Assembly: GCF_019977235.1 (NCBI RefSeq)
Contig: NZ_AP024646.1
Span: 434,001 to 498,000 of the forward strand
Source: Arthrobacter sp. StoSoilB5
Lineage (GTDB): Bacteria; Actinomycetota; Actinomycetes; Actinomycetales; Micrococcaceae
DNA: 64,000 nt
Reading direction: 5' to 3'
Under the pieces are notes generated by a model that did not search any database, was not told where the DNA came from, and saw nothing but the letters and a program-made list of their open reading frames with translations. The position numbers were made by a program, and so were the translations under genes. Every line of letters begins with the position of its first letter. Within the stretch, counting starts at the first letter, position 1. Positions 1 through 7,817 of the stretch are shown piece after piece.

Positions 1-519
1 GAGCTCTGGGCGACGGATGACACGGCGGCGAAGCTACTGGCACTGCTGATTTGCCGCCCAAAGTCGTATGGGCGTGAGCAGTTGGACACGATGCTGCGCG
101 AGGCCCGTACACCCAAAGTGCACGACTGGCTTGTGAACTACGTGGTCAAGAAGAATCCGCACGTCGAAGAGCTGCGACTGGCCTGGTTTGCGGACAATGA
201 TCCGGTGGTTGCGAGTGCCGGCTGGGCGCTGACGTCAGAGCGTGTCATCAAGGATCCGGCAGGCCTGGACCTTGCCGGGCTGCTTGACGTTATCGAGGCC
301 CGGATGAAGGAAGCCCCAGATCGGCTCCAATGGGCGATGAACACCTGCCTTGCCCAGATCGGAATCGAACATCCCGAACATCGCGCCCGTGCCTTGGCTA
401 TAGGTGAGCGTCTGGAAGTGCTCAAGGACTATCCCACTCCGCCCAACTGCACCTCTCCCTTCGCGCCCACCTGGATCAATGAGATGGTGCGTAGGCAGCA
501 ACCCCCAACAGGCAGCTAG
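1..519 (+). CDS. DNA alkylation repair protein (AlkD-like), 3' end only
   Basis: The reading frame is open from the first base of the window, so the N-terminus lies outside. The visible 172 residues are helix-rich, with segments such as LWATDDTAAKLLALL and WAMNTCLAQIGIEHPEHRARA that resemble the HEAT-like repeats of bacterial DNA alkylation repair proteins (AlkD family), which remove alkylated bases. The TAG stop (517-519) lies inside the 6-bp target duplication of the insertion sequence that follows, so the protein end is intact. Family assignment is from sequence style and remembered relatives, and the active site cannot be judged from the fragment. Confidence 0.7.
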   Translation, partial: ELWATDDTAAKLLALLICRPKSYGREQLDTMLREARTPKVHDWLVNYVVKKNPHVEELRLAWFADNDPVVASAGWALTSERVIKDPAGLDLAGLLDVIEARMKEAPDRLQWAMNTCLAQIGIEHPEHRARALAIGERLEVLKDYPTPPNCTSPFAPTWINEMVRRQQPPTGS

Positions 520-520
520 C
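515..520. repeat. Target-site duplication, left copy
   Basis: GCTAGC directly precedes the left terminal repeat of the insertion sequence and recurs directly after the right one (1593-1598). The hexamer is its own reverse complement and carries stop codons of genes on both strands. Confidence 0.85.
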
Positions 521-557
521 TGTACTGAGTCAGGACGTTGGTTACATCGTGAATAGG

Positions 558-613
558 TGAAGACCTCTTAGGTTGGTGGTTACCACACACAGCCAACGAC
601 TAAGAGGTCTTCA
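558..613 (+). promoter_or_regulatory. Hairpin sequestering the transposase start
   Basis: TGAAGACCTCTTAG (558-571) is perfectly complementary to CTAAGAGGTCTTCA (600-613), and GTTGG (572-576) pairs with CCAAC (593-597). The right arm contains the likely ribosome site AAGAGG and the first base of the ATG at 613. A transcript entering from outside the element would fold this stem and hide the start, a control known from IS10 and IS50. Its role here is inferred. Confidence 0.7.
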
Positions 614-1587
614 TGTCCCACCGTAATGCCCGCTTGACCCCGACCGGTAGGCGGATCCTTATCGAGCGCGTCCTCGCCGGCCGTCCCGTGGCCCATGTGG
701 CCAAAGAAATGGGCATCTCAAGGACCTGCGCGCACCGCTGGATCAGCCGGTACCGCACCCATGGCTGGGCCGGCCTCGAGGACCGCAGCTCCCGCCCAAG
801 GTCGTGCCCACACGCGACTTCTGCTGCGCTGGTTGCCGATGTCCTGACCCAGCGCGTGAAGCACCGCGAAGGGCCAGCGGGCCTGGCAGCCCGGTGCGGG
901 ACGAGCGCCCGGACGGTCTCCCGGATTCTGACCCGCGCGGGCATGCCCCGGCTGTGGGACCTGGACCCGGTGACCGGGGAACGGATCCGGGCATCCCGTG
1001 CCACGGACCGCCGGTACGAGCGCGACGCTCCCGGAGACATGATCCACATCGACGTCAAGAAACTCGGCAGGATTCCCGACGGCGGAGGCTGGCGGGCAGA
1101 CCCGAACCAATCCGCCCGCAACCACTCAACAGGCCATACAAGGGTCGGTTTCGACTACGTCCACGTGGCCGTCGATGACCACACTCGTCTGGCCTACGCC
1201 GAGGTCCTGCCCGACGAGAAAGGCCCGACCTGCGCAGGGTTCCTCACCCGGGCCGCAGCGGCCATGGCAACCCAAGGCGCGCCAGTCAGACGGGTCATGA
1301 CCGACAACGCCTTTGCCTACCGGTTATCGAAAGATTTCCAGGACGCACTCGCTGCACTGGGCGCCAAGCACGTCCTGATCAAACCCCGCCATCCCTGGCA
1401 GAACGGCAAAGCAGAACGCTTCAACCGCACCCTTCAAGAAGGCTGGGCCTACCGGCAACCATTCACTTCCAACCAGGCCCGGACAGACGCCCTGCAGCCA
1501 TGGCTAGACTTCTACAACAACCACCGGCCGCACGGCAGCCTCGGAGGCAAACCACCCATAAGCAGGTGCAAACAACCTACTGACTGA
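613..1587 (+). CDS. IS481-family transposase
   Basis: A 324-residue protein with an N-terminal helix-turn-helix (about residues 18-50, KEMGISRTCAHRW) and an rve-type integrase core. The catalytic DDE residues are visible as Asp147 (in MIHIDVKK), Asp231 (VMTDNAFAY) and Glu268 (NGKAERFNRT), followed by the typical C-terminal YNNHRPHGSLGG. Length and motif order are normal for IS481 transposases and nothing is truncated. The ATG at 613 is preceded by AAGAGG, which is buried in the stem described separately. Confidence 0.95.
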   Translation: MSHRNARLTPTGRRILIERVLAGRPVAHVAKEMGISRTCAHRWISRYRTHGWAGLEDRSSRPRSCPHATSAALVADVLTQRVKHREGPAGLAARCGTSARTVSRILTRAGMPRLWDLDPVTGERIRASRATDRRYERDAPGDMIHIDVKKLGRIPDGGGWRADPNQSARNHSTGHTRVGFDYVHVAVDDHTRLAYAEVLPDEKGPTCAGFLTRAAAAMATQGAPVRRVMTDNAFAYRLSKDFQDALAALGAKHVLIKPRHPWQNGKAERFNRTLQEGWAYRQPFTSNQARTDALQPWLDFYNNHRPHGSLGGKPPISRCKQPTD

Positions 1588-1592
1588 GTACA

Positions 1593-1598
1593 GCTAGC
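1593..1598. repeat. Target-site duplication, right copy
   Basis: GCTAGC follows the right end of the element directly and matches 515-520. It supplies the TAG stop (1596-1594, minus strand) of the neighbouring XRE gene. Confidence 0.85.
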
Positions 1599-2031
1599 CC
1601 CTGTTGCGGTGCATCATCCGGTATGTCAGTTCAGCGAGAAGTTCCTCGTCGGAAAGATGCGAGGCGCGGGCAATGGGGGCCGCAGGTACCACGACCCGCG
1701 GCCCTGAAGACTGCCGCGGGTCGTCGCTGCTGCGCATGTCGTCGGGGGTGATTTGGTCCGGGGCAAAGCTGGATTTTCCCTTGAGAACTTCAGCGACTGA
1801 TCCGGCCCGCCAGCCCAGGGCGTGCTCGAGCTTGCGCTGATTGATTTCCTGGGTGCGGCGAGTGCCTGACTCCAGCGTCCGGACAGTCTTGATGGCCGTT
1901 CCAGCCTGCTTTGCCAACTGCACCTGGCTCAGCCCTTGGGCCAAGCGTTCTTCTTTGATCAGTCGGCCAATGGTCTGGAGTGCTTCAAGTTCATCCACAC
2001 TTCCCACTGTTGCATAGGCAACACTAGGCAA
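1594..2031 (-). CDS. XRE-family transcriptional regulator
   Basis: About 145 residues. The N-terminal third holds a Cro/CI-type helix-turn-helix (about residues 18-75: IGRLIKEERLAQGLSQVQLA, then TAIKTVRTLESG). The rest is a proline- and charge-rich tail ending in a helix (SDEELLAELTYRMMHR). No ligand domain is seen, so a small DNA-binding protein of unknown target is the safest description. The start is uncertain: TTG at 2031 is the longest option, with no clear ribosome site, and in-frame GTG codons lie a few residues downstream. Its stop codon is inside the IS target duplication. Confidence 0.8.
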   Translation of the reverse strand: MPSVAYATVGSVDELEALQTIGRLIKEERLAQGLSQVQLAKQAGTAIKTVRTLESGTRRTQEINQRKLEHALGWRAGSVAEVLKGKSSFAPDQITPDDMRSSDDPRQSSGPRVVVPAAPIARASHLSDEELLAELTYRMMHRNRG

Positions 2032-2209
2032 TCAAATCGGATGGCGCGACTACTCCGCCATAAGCCATGCTGCGCAGTTGGGTTTGAGCCGCCCGCGGCT
2101 GATCGCTGCGGCCTTGCTGCGAGGCAGTTCCCGGATCCCGAGGGAACCCCAGCCTGGCGTGTCGGGCGCGATGCAAAGGTTGCTTTGTATCGTTGCGGTC
2201 ACGTTCGGG

Positions 2210-2223
2210 TGTAAGCGCTTGCA
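2210..2223 (+). promoter_or_regulatory. LacI-type operator upstream of the sugar transporter operon
   Basis: TGTAAGCGCTTGCA is a near-perfect 14-bp palindrome of the LacI/GalR operator type with a central CG. It overlaps a plausible promoter: -35 TTGCAT (2220-2225), 17-bp spacer, -10 TAGTGT (2243-2248). The LacI-family gene at 5799 is the obvious candidate repressor (inference). Confidence 0.8.
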
Positions 2224-2306
2224 TTCTTGCTGCAAGTTTAGCTAGTGTGAGGGCCACCACATCAATTGCGCCACGATTTTCTTGTACTCAGCGAGGAGTC
2301 TCCAGC

Positions 2307-3650
2307 ATGAAAAAAACCAAGTACCTGCTCCCGGTCGCAGCGGCCGGCGTTCTGGCACTTACCCTGTCCGCATGTAGCGGCAACAGCGGCGGCGGCAGCG
2401 CTAGCACCGCGTCGAATGACTGTTCCGCCTACGACACCTACGGCAAGCATGACGGCAAGACCGTCTCGGTGTACTCCACCATTGTTGACGTCGAAGCAAC
2501 AAACCTCGAGGAATCCTGGGCACAGTTCGAAAAGTGCACAGGCATCACCGTCAAGTACGAGGGCAGCAAGGAGTTCGAAACCCAGATCGGTGTGCGTGCA
2601 CAATCAGGCACGGCCCCGGACGTGGCGATCTTCCCGCAGCCTGGCCTCCTTGCCACCCAAGCCCGCGCCGGCTACCTGAAGCCCGCCCCGAAGACTGTGT
2701 CCGATCTTGTGGACAAGAACTGGTCCCCGGACTGGAAGAAGTACGGCACCGTGGACGGCAAGTTCTACGCCGCACCGATGCTCGCGAACGTCAAGGGCTA
2801 CGTCTGGTACTCGCCCAAGACCTTCAAGGACAAGGGTTGGCAAGTCCCCAAGACGTGGGACGAAATGATGGACCTGACCAAGAAGATCGCTGCCGACAAG
2901 ACCATGAAGCCGTGGTGTGCCGGATTTGAGTCGGGCGAAGCTACCGGCTGGCCGGGCACCGACTGGATCGAGGACGTCGTCCTTCGCGCCGAGGGCCCGG
3001 AAGTCTACGACAAGTGGATTACCCACCAGATTCCCTTCAACGATCCCAAGATCGTCAACTCCTTCAACAAGGTTGGCGACATCCTGCTCAACCCGGATTA
3101 CGTCAACGGCGGTTTCGGTGACCCCCGCTCGATCCTGAGCACGGCGTTCGCCCAGGCCGGTCAGCCTGTTCTTGACGGACAGTGCGCCATGCACCACCAG
3201 GCATCGTTCCAGGCAGCCAACTGGCCTGCCGGCACCAATGTTGCCGAGGACGGCGATGTTTGGGCCTTCATGACACCTCCCGTGGATGAATCCAAGGGCA
3301 CAGCCATCACCGGTGGCGGTGAATCCGTTGGCGCCTACAAGGACACCCCCGAGGTCCAGGCCTACCTCGCCTTCATGGCAAGTGCGGACTTCGCCAACAA
3401 CCGCGTGAAGCTCGGCGGTGCCATCAGCGCCAACAAGGGCCTCGACCCGAACAATGCACAGTCCGCTTTGGACAAGCAGTCCATCAAGCTCCTTCAGGAC
3501 CCCAAGACCGTCTTCCGTTTTGACGGCTCTGACCTGATGCCGAGCGCAGTGGGTTCCAACTCGTTCTGGAAGGGCATTGTTGCCTGGATCAACGGCTCCT
3601 CTGCCCAGCAGGTAACGGACAGCATCGAGTCCAGCTGGCCTAAGAGCTGA
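2307..3650 (+). CDS. Carbohydrate ABC transporter substrate-binding lipoprotein (alpha-glucoside type)
   Basis: A 447-residue extracytoplasmic solute receptor. The N-terminus is a lipoprotein signal (MKKTKYLLPV, hydrophobic core, lipobox LSAC with Cys23), followed by a glycine/serine linker. The fold is that of family 1 sugar-binding proteins. Phrases such as EGSKEFETQIGVR and APDVAIFPQPG resemble AglE-type alpha-glucoside receptors, but the substrate cannot be proved from sequence. ATG at 2307 was chosen because GCGAGGAG lies 9-16 bases upstream and the signal peptide begins there; in-frame extension upstream would run through the promoter. Two permease genes follow; no ATPase gene is present, so a shared MsiK-type ATPase is likely. 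Confidence 0.88.
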   Translation: MKKTKYLLPVAAAGVLALTLSACSGNSGGGSASTASNDCSAYDTYGKHDGKTVSVYSTIVDVEATNLEESWAQFEKCTGITVKYEGSKEFETQIGVRAQSGTAPDVAIFPQPGLLATQARAGYLKPAPKTVSDLVDKNWSPDWKKYGTVDGKFYAAPMLANVKGYVWYSPKTFKDKGWQVPKTWDEMMDLTKKIAADKTMKPWCAGFESGEATGWPGTDWIEDVVLRAEGPEVYDKWITHQIPFNDPKIVNSFNKVGDILLNPDYVNGGFGDPRSILSTAFAQAGQPVLDGQCAMHHQASFQAANWPAGTNVAEDGDVWAFMTPPVDESKGTAITGGGESVGAYKDTPEVQAYLAFMASADFANNRVKLGGAISANKGLDPNNAQSALDKQSIKLLQDPKTVFRFDGSDLMPSAVGSNSFWKGIVAWINGSSAQQVTDSIESSWPKS

Positions 3651-3654
3651 CGAT

Positions 3655-3706
3655 AAAGGCGCTGCCTCCCTTGGCTGGTCTGCCCAGCCGGGGAGGCAGC
3701 GCCTTT
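3655..3706 (+). terminator. Intra-operon stem-loop after the binding-protein gene
   Basis: AAAGGCGCTGCCTCCC (3655-3670) pairs perfectly with GGGAGGCAGCGCCTTT (3691-3706), and GGCTGG/CCAGCC can pair inside the loop. There is no U-tract. Such stems after binding-protein genes commonly stabilise the upstream message or partly terminate, giving more receptor than permease. Confidence 0.75.
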
Positions 3707-3746
3707 CCCGGAACCTAGTGATTCACTCACGCCCCGGAGGTTGGGT

Positions 3747-4712
3747 ATGGATTTTATCGGAGGAAAACTCCTTCAAGTAGTGATAGCAATCGCGATCTTC
3801 GCGGCTGTTATCGGCATCATCATGCTGGTGGTGGACAGGGCACCGAAATCGGTCAAGGACAGGGTTACCGTGGCTGGCTTCCTTGCTCCGGCAGCCATCC
3901 TGATGCTGGTGGGCCTCGTTTATCCCGCTGTCCGCACGTCAATGTTGGCGTTCACGGATGCAAGCGGCCAAGGAAACGGATTCGACAACTTCGTCTGGAT
4001 GTTCACGCAGCCGGAGGCTCTGGCCACCTTGCGCAACACCGTTATCTGGACAGTCCTCGTTCCGCTGTTGTCCACCAGCTTCGGACTTGCCTATGCCGTA
4101 TTCATTGACAAGGCCCGCGGCGAGCGGGTCCTGAAGTCACTGGTCTTCATGCCGATGGCGATCTCCTTTGTGGGCGCCGGCATCATCTGGAAGCTCGTTT
4201 ACGACTACCGCGGTCCAGGCATTGAACAGACCGGCGTCATCAACTTTATCCGTGCCGCCCTGGGTATGGACCCCAAACAGTTCCTCCTGGATGCCCCGGA
4301 AAACACGCTCTTCCTGATCATCGTGATGGTCTGGATCCAGACTGGCTTCGCCATGGTGATCCTGTCTGCGGCCATCAAGGGTGTCCCGGTGGAACTTATT
4401 GAGGCAGCCCGCCTGGATGGGGCAAATGCCTGGCAGCAGTTCCGCAACGTCACGGTCCCCGGCATCCGCGGGGCCTTGGTGGTGGTACTGACCACCATTA
4501 CGATCGCCACGCTGAAGGTGTTCGACATTGTTCGAACCATGACGGCCGGAAACTACGACACCTCGGTTGTGGCCAACGAAATGTACACACAGGCTTTCCG
4601 TGCCGGTGAGCCAGGACGCGGTGCTGCACTGGCCCTGATCCTGTTCCTTATGGTGCTGCCAATTGTGGTGTACAACGCTCGAGTCCTTCGCAAGCAAAGG
4701 GAGATCCATTGA
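3747..4712 (+). CDS. Sugar ABC transporter permease (AglF/MalF type)
   Basis: A 321-residue integral membrane protein with about seven hydrophobic segments, including an N-terminal pair. The EAA loop typical of importer permeases is VELIEAARLDGANAWQQFRNV, which contacts the ATPase. It resembles AglF-type permeases and pairs with the downstream AglG-like protein. ATG at 3747 follows GGAGG (3736-3740) by six bases; a TTG at 3741 abuts the ribosome site and is unlikely. Its TGA overlaps the TTG start of the next gene. Confidence 0.88.
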   Translation: MDFIGGKLLQVVIAIAIFAAVIGIIMLVVDRAPKSVKDRVTVAGFLAPAAILMLVGLVYPAVRTSMLAFTDASGQGNGFDNFVWMFTQPEALATLRNTVIWTVLVPLLSTSFGLAYAVFIDKARGERVLKSLVFMPMAISFVGAGIIWKLVYDYRGPGIEQTGVINFIRAALGMDPKQFLLDAPENTLFLIIVMVWIQTGFAMVILSAAIKGVPVELIEAARLDGANAWQQFRNVTVPGIRGALVVVLTTITIATLKVFDIVRTMTAGNYDTSVVANEMYTQAFRAGEPGRGAALALILFLMVLPIVVYNARVLRKQREIH

Positions 4713-5674
4713 CAGCCACGCCAGCCCCGAAAGAGGCCTCGACGGTCCCGACTCGGCAGCGTCCTGGATCCGATCCCACGGAGGACGCCCAGCCGATCAT
4801 GCGCAGGGTCAAGACCAAGCTCACGTCCAAGTGGGCAACAGCGGCAGCGATCATCATCGCCGTCGTATGGTCTGTACCGACGTTCGGTCTCCTTGTTACC
4901 TCGTTCCGTCCCGCGCCGAAGCAGGTGGGTCCCCGCTCAAACGGTTGGTGGAATGCCTTCCTGGACTGGGACTTCACCTTCAAGAACTATGTAGACGTCG
5001 TTACTCCCGCGGGCTCGCAGTCGGCCAACCTGTCCCAGTACTTCGTCAACTCCATAGCGATCGTCATCCCGGTCACCATTTTTGTGCTGGTGCTGGCTTC
5101 CATGGCGGCCTACGTTTTCGCATGGGGGAAGTTCAAGGGCCGCGACGCGCTCTTTATCTTCGTTTTTGCCCTGCAGATCATCCCGCTCCAGATGGCACTG
5201 ATTCCGCTCCTGCAGTTCTTCACGCAGACCCTCCACCTTCCGGCGGGTTCGTACGCGCAGCTGTGGATCGCGCACACCATGTTCGGGCTTCCCTTGGGCA
5301 TCTTCCTCCTCCACAACTTCATCTCCGAGATTCCGGGTGAGGTTATCGAGGCGGCGAGGGTTGACGGTGCCGGACACAGCACCATTTTCTGGCGGATCAT
5401 CCTTCCGCTGTCCGTTCCGGCGTTGGCATCGCTGGCCATCTTTCAGTTCCTGTGGGTCTGGAACGACCTGCTTGTGGCCTTGGTGTTCTCCGGAGGTACG
5501 GCGGACGTCGCGCCTATTACGCAGCGTCTTGCGGAAATTTCCGGTACCCGCGGTGCAAGGGATTACCTGAACCCTGCCGCAGCATTCGTCTCGATCATCG
5601 TCCCGCTCCTGGTGTTCTTCGGCCTCCAGCGGTACTTCGTCAGGGGCCTGCTGTCCGGCGGCCTTAAGGGCTGA
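4709..5674 (+). CDS. Sugar ABC transporter permease (AglG/MalG type)
   Basis: A 321-residue permease with a hydrophilic N-terminal tail of about 45 residues and six predicted membrane spans. The EAA loop reads GEVIEAARVDGAGHSTIFWR near residue 212. The start is TTG in the TTGA overlap with the preceding stop, with GGGAG just upstream, which argues for translational coupling. It completes a binding-protein/two-permease set. Nucleotide-binding subunit not encoded here. Confidence 0.88.
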   Translation: MTATPAPKEASTVPTRQRPGSDPTEDAQPIMRRVKTKLTSKWATAAAIIIAVVWSVPTFGLLVTSFRPAPKQVGPRSNGWWNAFLDWDFTFKNYVDVVTPAGSQSANLSQYFVNSIAIVIPVTIFVLVLASMAAYVFAWGKFKGRDALFIFVFALQIIPLQMALIPLLQFFTQTLHLPAGSYAQLWIAHTMFGLPLGIFLLHNFISEIPGEVIEAARVDGAGHSTIFWRIILPLSVPALASLAIFQFLWVWNDLLVALVFSGGTADVAPITQRLAEISGTRGARDYLNPAAAFVSIIVPLLVFFGLQRYFVRGLLSGGLKG

Positions 5675-5685
5675 TAATTGCAGCT

Positions 5686-5721
5686 TTGGTTACGCAGCGG
5701 ATGGCTCCGCTGCGTAACCAA
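5686..5721 (+). terminator. Stem-loop after the sugar transporter operon
   Basis: TTGGTTACGCAGCGGA (5686-5701) and TCCGCTGCGTAACCAA (5706-5721) form a perfect 16-bp stem with loop TGGC. There is no clear U-run, so termination efficiency is uncertain. Confidence 0.7.
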
Positions 5722-5798
5722 GGCCTGCACAAAATAGACTGTTTCTTCGCCGTAAGAAAGAAATCGGCGAATCCAAAGGCAGCCGGAGAGGGGGGCCT

Positions 5799-6854
5799 GT
5801 GACACGAACAACGGGTAGGTCCCAACGCGGTGGCCACACAGGCGTCAGCATCGAAGACGTGGCGGCGGCCGCCGGAGTGTCTACTGCCACTGTGTCCAGG
5901 GCCGTCAGGGGACTGCCCCGCGTCTCGCCAGCAACCCGTGAGAAAATTCTGGAAGTCGCGGCGTCCCTTGGTTACGTGGCCTCGTCCTCGGCTTCGGGGT
6001 TGGCCACCGGACGCACGCGCACCATCGGTGTCCTGGCGCCGTTCGTCTCCCGATGGTTCTTCTCGAAGGCCATCGAAGGCGCGGACAGGGAACTGCATTC
6101 GCGCAAGTACAACCTCTCCTTGTTCAACCTCGGGGGCCACGGCAGTAATCGCGAGCGGCTTTTCAGCTCCACCATGGTCTACAAGCAGATCGATGCCCTG
6201 CTGGTGCTTTGTATGGCGCTCAGTGAGGAGGAATTGGAACACCTTCACAAGATCGATATCCCGCTTGTGGTGGTTGGCGGGCACGTCGAGGATTGCGCGT
6301 ACATCGGCATCAACGATTACGAAGCCGCCTCAACGGCTGTGCGGCACCTGCTGGATTTGGGCCACACGGACATTGCTTTGCTCCACGGCGATGACGAAAC
6401 GGACCTGAACTTCGACGTTCCGCGTGTCCGCATCCGGGCCTTCCAGGAGGTCATGGCCGACGCCGGCTTGAAAGTACGCCCCGAGTGGGATGAATGGGGC
6501 GACTTCACCGTTGCCAGCGGGCAGCAGGCGTTTGTTCGACTATGGAACCAGCCCGGGCCAAAGCCGACAGCTATTTTCTGTTCTTCGGACGAAATGGCCA
6601 TGGGGGTCATCTTCGAGGCCGCCCGTCACGGCGTTCGAGTGCCCGGGGATCTCTCGGTCATCGGCATTGACGATCACGATTTTTCCGCGTCGTTGGGCCT
6701 CACAACCGTGGGCCAACGGCCCGACAACCAGGCTGAACTGGCCACCAAAATGCTCCTCGACGAGCTGGATGGGATTGCGGGTGCCGTGCATTCAGAGGTG
6801 GCGCCGCATCAATTGATTGTCAGGGAGACAACAGCGCCGCCTTGCAGGTCCTGA
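5799..6854 (+). CDS. LacI-family transcriptional regulator
   Basis: A 351-residue repressor. The helix-turn-helix and hinge occupy about residues 17-70 (SIEDVAAAAGVSTATVSRAV, then VSPATREKIL), followed by a periplasmic-binding-protein-like effector domain with PTAIFCSSDEMAMG and LSVIGIDDHDF. The start is GTG at 5799. It lies directly downstream of the alpha-glucoside-type transporter, in the same orientation, and a LacI-type operator overlaps that operon's promoter at 2210-2223, so local repression relieved by the transported sugar is the likely role. It ends six bases before the convergent gene at 6861. Confidence 0.9.
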   Translation: MTRTTGRSQRGGHTGVSIEDVAAAAGVSTATVSRAVRGLPRVSPATREKILEVAASLGYVASSSASGLATGRTRTIGVLAPFVSRWFFSKAIEGADRELHSRKYNLSLFNLGGHGSNRERLFSSTMVYKQIDALLVLCMALSEEELEHLHKIDIPLVVVGGHVEDCAYIGINDYEAASTAVRHLLDLGHTDIALLHGDDETDLNFDVPRVRIRAFQEVMADAGLKVRPEWDEWGDFTVASGQQAFVRLWNQPGPKPTAIFCSSDEMAMGVIFEAARHGVRVPGDLSVIGIDDHDFSASLGLTTVGQRPDNQAELATKMLLDELDGIAGAVHSEVAPHQLIVRETTAPPCRS

Positions 6855-6860
6855 CCCAAG

Positions 6861-7784
6861 CTACGAAGCCCGCGCCAACTGCCGGATGGGGATCCACCGT
6901 GAGGCGAGTCGACGATAAGCAGCGGCAGCGCCGGTCATGTCACCCTCAGCCAAGCACTCGATCCCAAGGCGCACATCCATCGGGGATTCGTCCGGATACA
7001 CCTTATCCGCCACGGCGCCGTAGTCCAGCTCCACCATGGACTGGACGTGGAACAACTCCAGCCATTCGGTGAGCTGCGTCAGGTCATCCAGCATGTCCAG
7101 GTCCGGAGCTGCCAAGGCCAGATGGGCTACGGCAAAGCGCGCCCGGTCCAGGGCGTCCGTCAATGGTGTCCACACCCGGACGGTGAGGATATGCCCATCC
7201 GACTCCACCACGTCCTTGCGGTCAGACTCTGCGAACAGCGAGAACCAGCTGAACGGGATACCCCAGGTGGAGGCCCGGGTGTGTACCCGCTTGGCTTCTT
7301 CCCCTGCGTTGATCCGATCGATCCTTGCTTGATGCTTGTCCCGCTGGGAAACCGGAATCAGCAGATCAGCCAGCGGGCTGTGCACACCATCCATGAGGGC
7401 ATTCGCCGCCAACCCGGCCCGAATCACCAGTTGGCTGGGGCAATAAAGCAGCCGTCCGGCGTCGTGGGCTTCTTTATCCTGCGGCGACTTTCCGGTTGTT
7501 TCGTCCGCGGCACCGTCCACCGCGGTGTGCCGCCCGCCAGGGACCCGCGTCATGCGCACCAAATCAGTCCGCCCGGTGGGGAAGGGGTCCCCGCCGGTCC
7601 GCGTGATGCGGCCCAGCGAGGCTTGGAGTTCCGCATTTTCGACGGCGGCGCGGGAACCTATCTTGCTGCTGTCCGCCACGAGCTGGCGCTGCTGCTCGGG
7701 AGGAAACGCCTCAAGGGGCTCGTAAATGCGCAGGGACGAAGAGAACGGCAGTCCTGCCTGGCCCCGATACAGGTTTCCATTCAT
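6861..7784 (-). CDS. Conserved hypothetical protein
   Basis: A 307-residue soluble protein that I do not recognise. It begins MNGNLYRGQAGLPFSSSLRIYEP, contains a long acidic helical middle with HTRASTWGIPFSWFSLFAE, and ends in alanine- and leucine-rich helices that look repeat-like (GIECLAEGDMTGAAAAYRRL, reminiscent of a TPR-type hairpin). No signal peptide, membrane segment or catalytic motif is apparent. It lies 33 bp downstream of the exonuclease III gene on the same strand and may be co-transcribed. The ATG at 7784 is clear. Confidence 0.75.
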   Translation of the reverse strand: MNGNLYRGQAGLPFSSSLRIYEPLEAFPPEQQRQLVADSSKIGSRAAVENAELQASLGRITRTGGDPFPTGRTDLVRMTRVPGGRHTAVDGAADETTGKSPQDKEAHDAGRLLYCPSQLVIRAGLAANALMDGVHSPLADLLIPVSQRDKHQARIDRINAGEEAKRVHTRASTWGIPFSWFSLFAESDRKDVVESDGHILTVRVWTPLTDALDRARFAVAHLALAAPDLDMLDDLTQLTEWLELFHVQSMVELDYGAVADKVYPDESPMDVRLGIECLAEGDMTGAAAAYRRLASRWIPIRQLARAS

Positions 7785-7817
7785 GTCCAGCCGGCCCCTT
7801 TCGTCCTTTAGCGGTGA

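Larger units (their letters stand above)
521..1592 (+). mobile_element. IS481-family insertion sequence, complete
   Basis: A 1072-bp element bounded by imperfect terminal inverted repeats (left starts TGTACTGAGTCAG, 521 onward; right end reads TGTACTCAGTCAG on the minus strand, ending at 1592), about 17 of 20 positions matching. It is flanked by GCTAGC duplications and carries one intact DDE transposase gene. The undamaged ends, gene and duplication suggest a recent insertion. It sits between two convergent genes without breaking either. Confidence 0.9.

Noticed and set aside
521..1592. Composite transposon or genomic-island boundary
   Set aside because: Only one IS copy is present and no integrase, tRNA attachment site or compositional shift was noticed beside it.
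5664..6284. 206-codon open frame antisense to the LacI gene
   Set aside because: It is the mirror of a clear LacI coding region, has no ribosome site or recognisable domain, and starts inside the regulator. Similar long antisense frames over the IclR/acetyltransferase region (16281-17033, plus) and the molybdoenzyme (29009-29698, plus) were dropped for the same reason.
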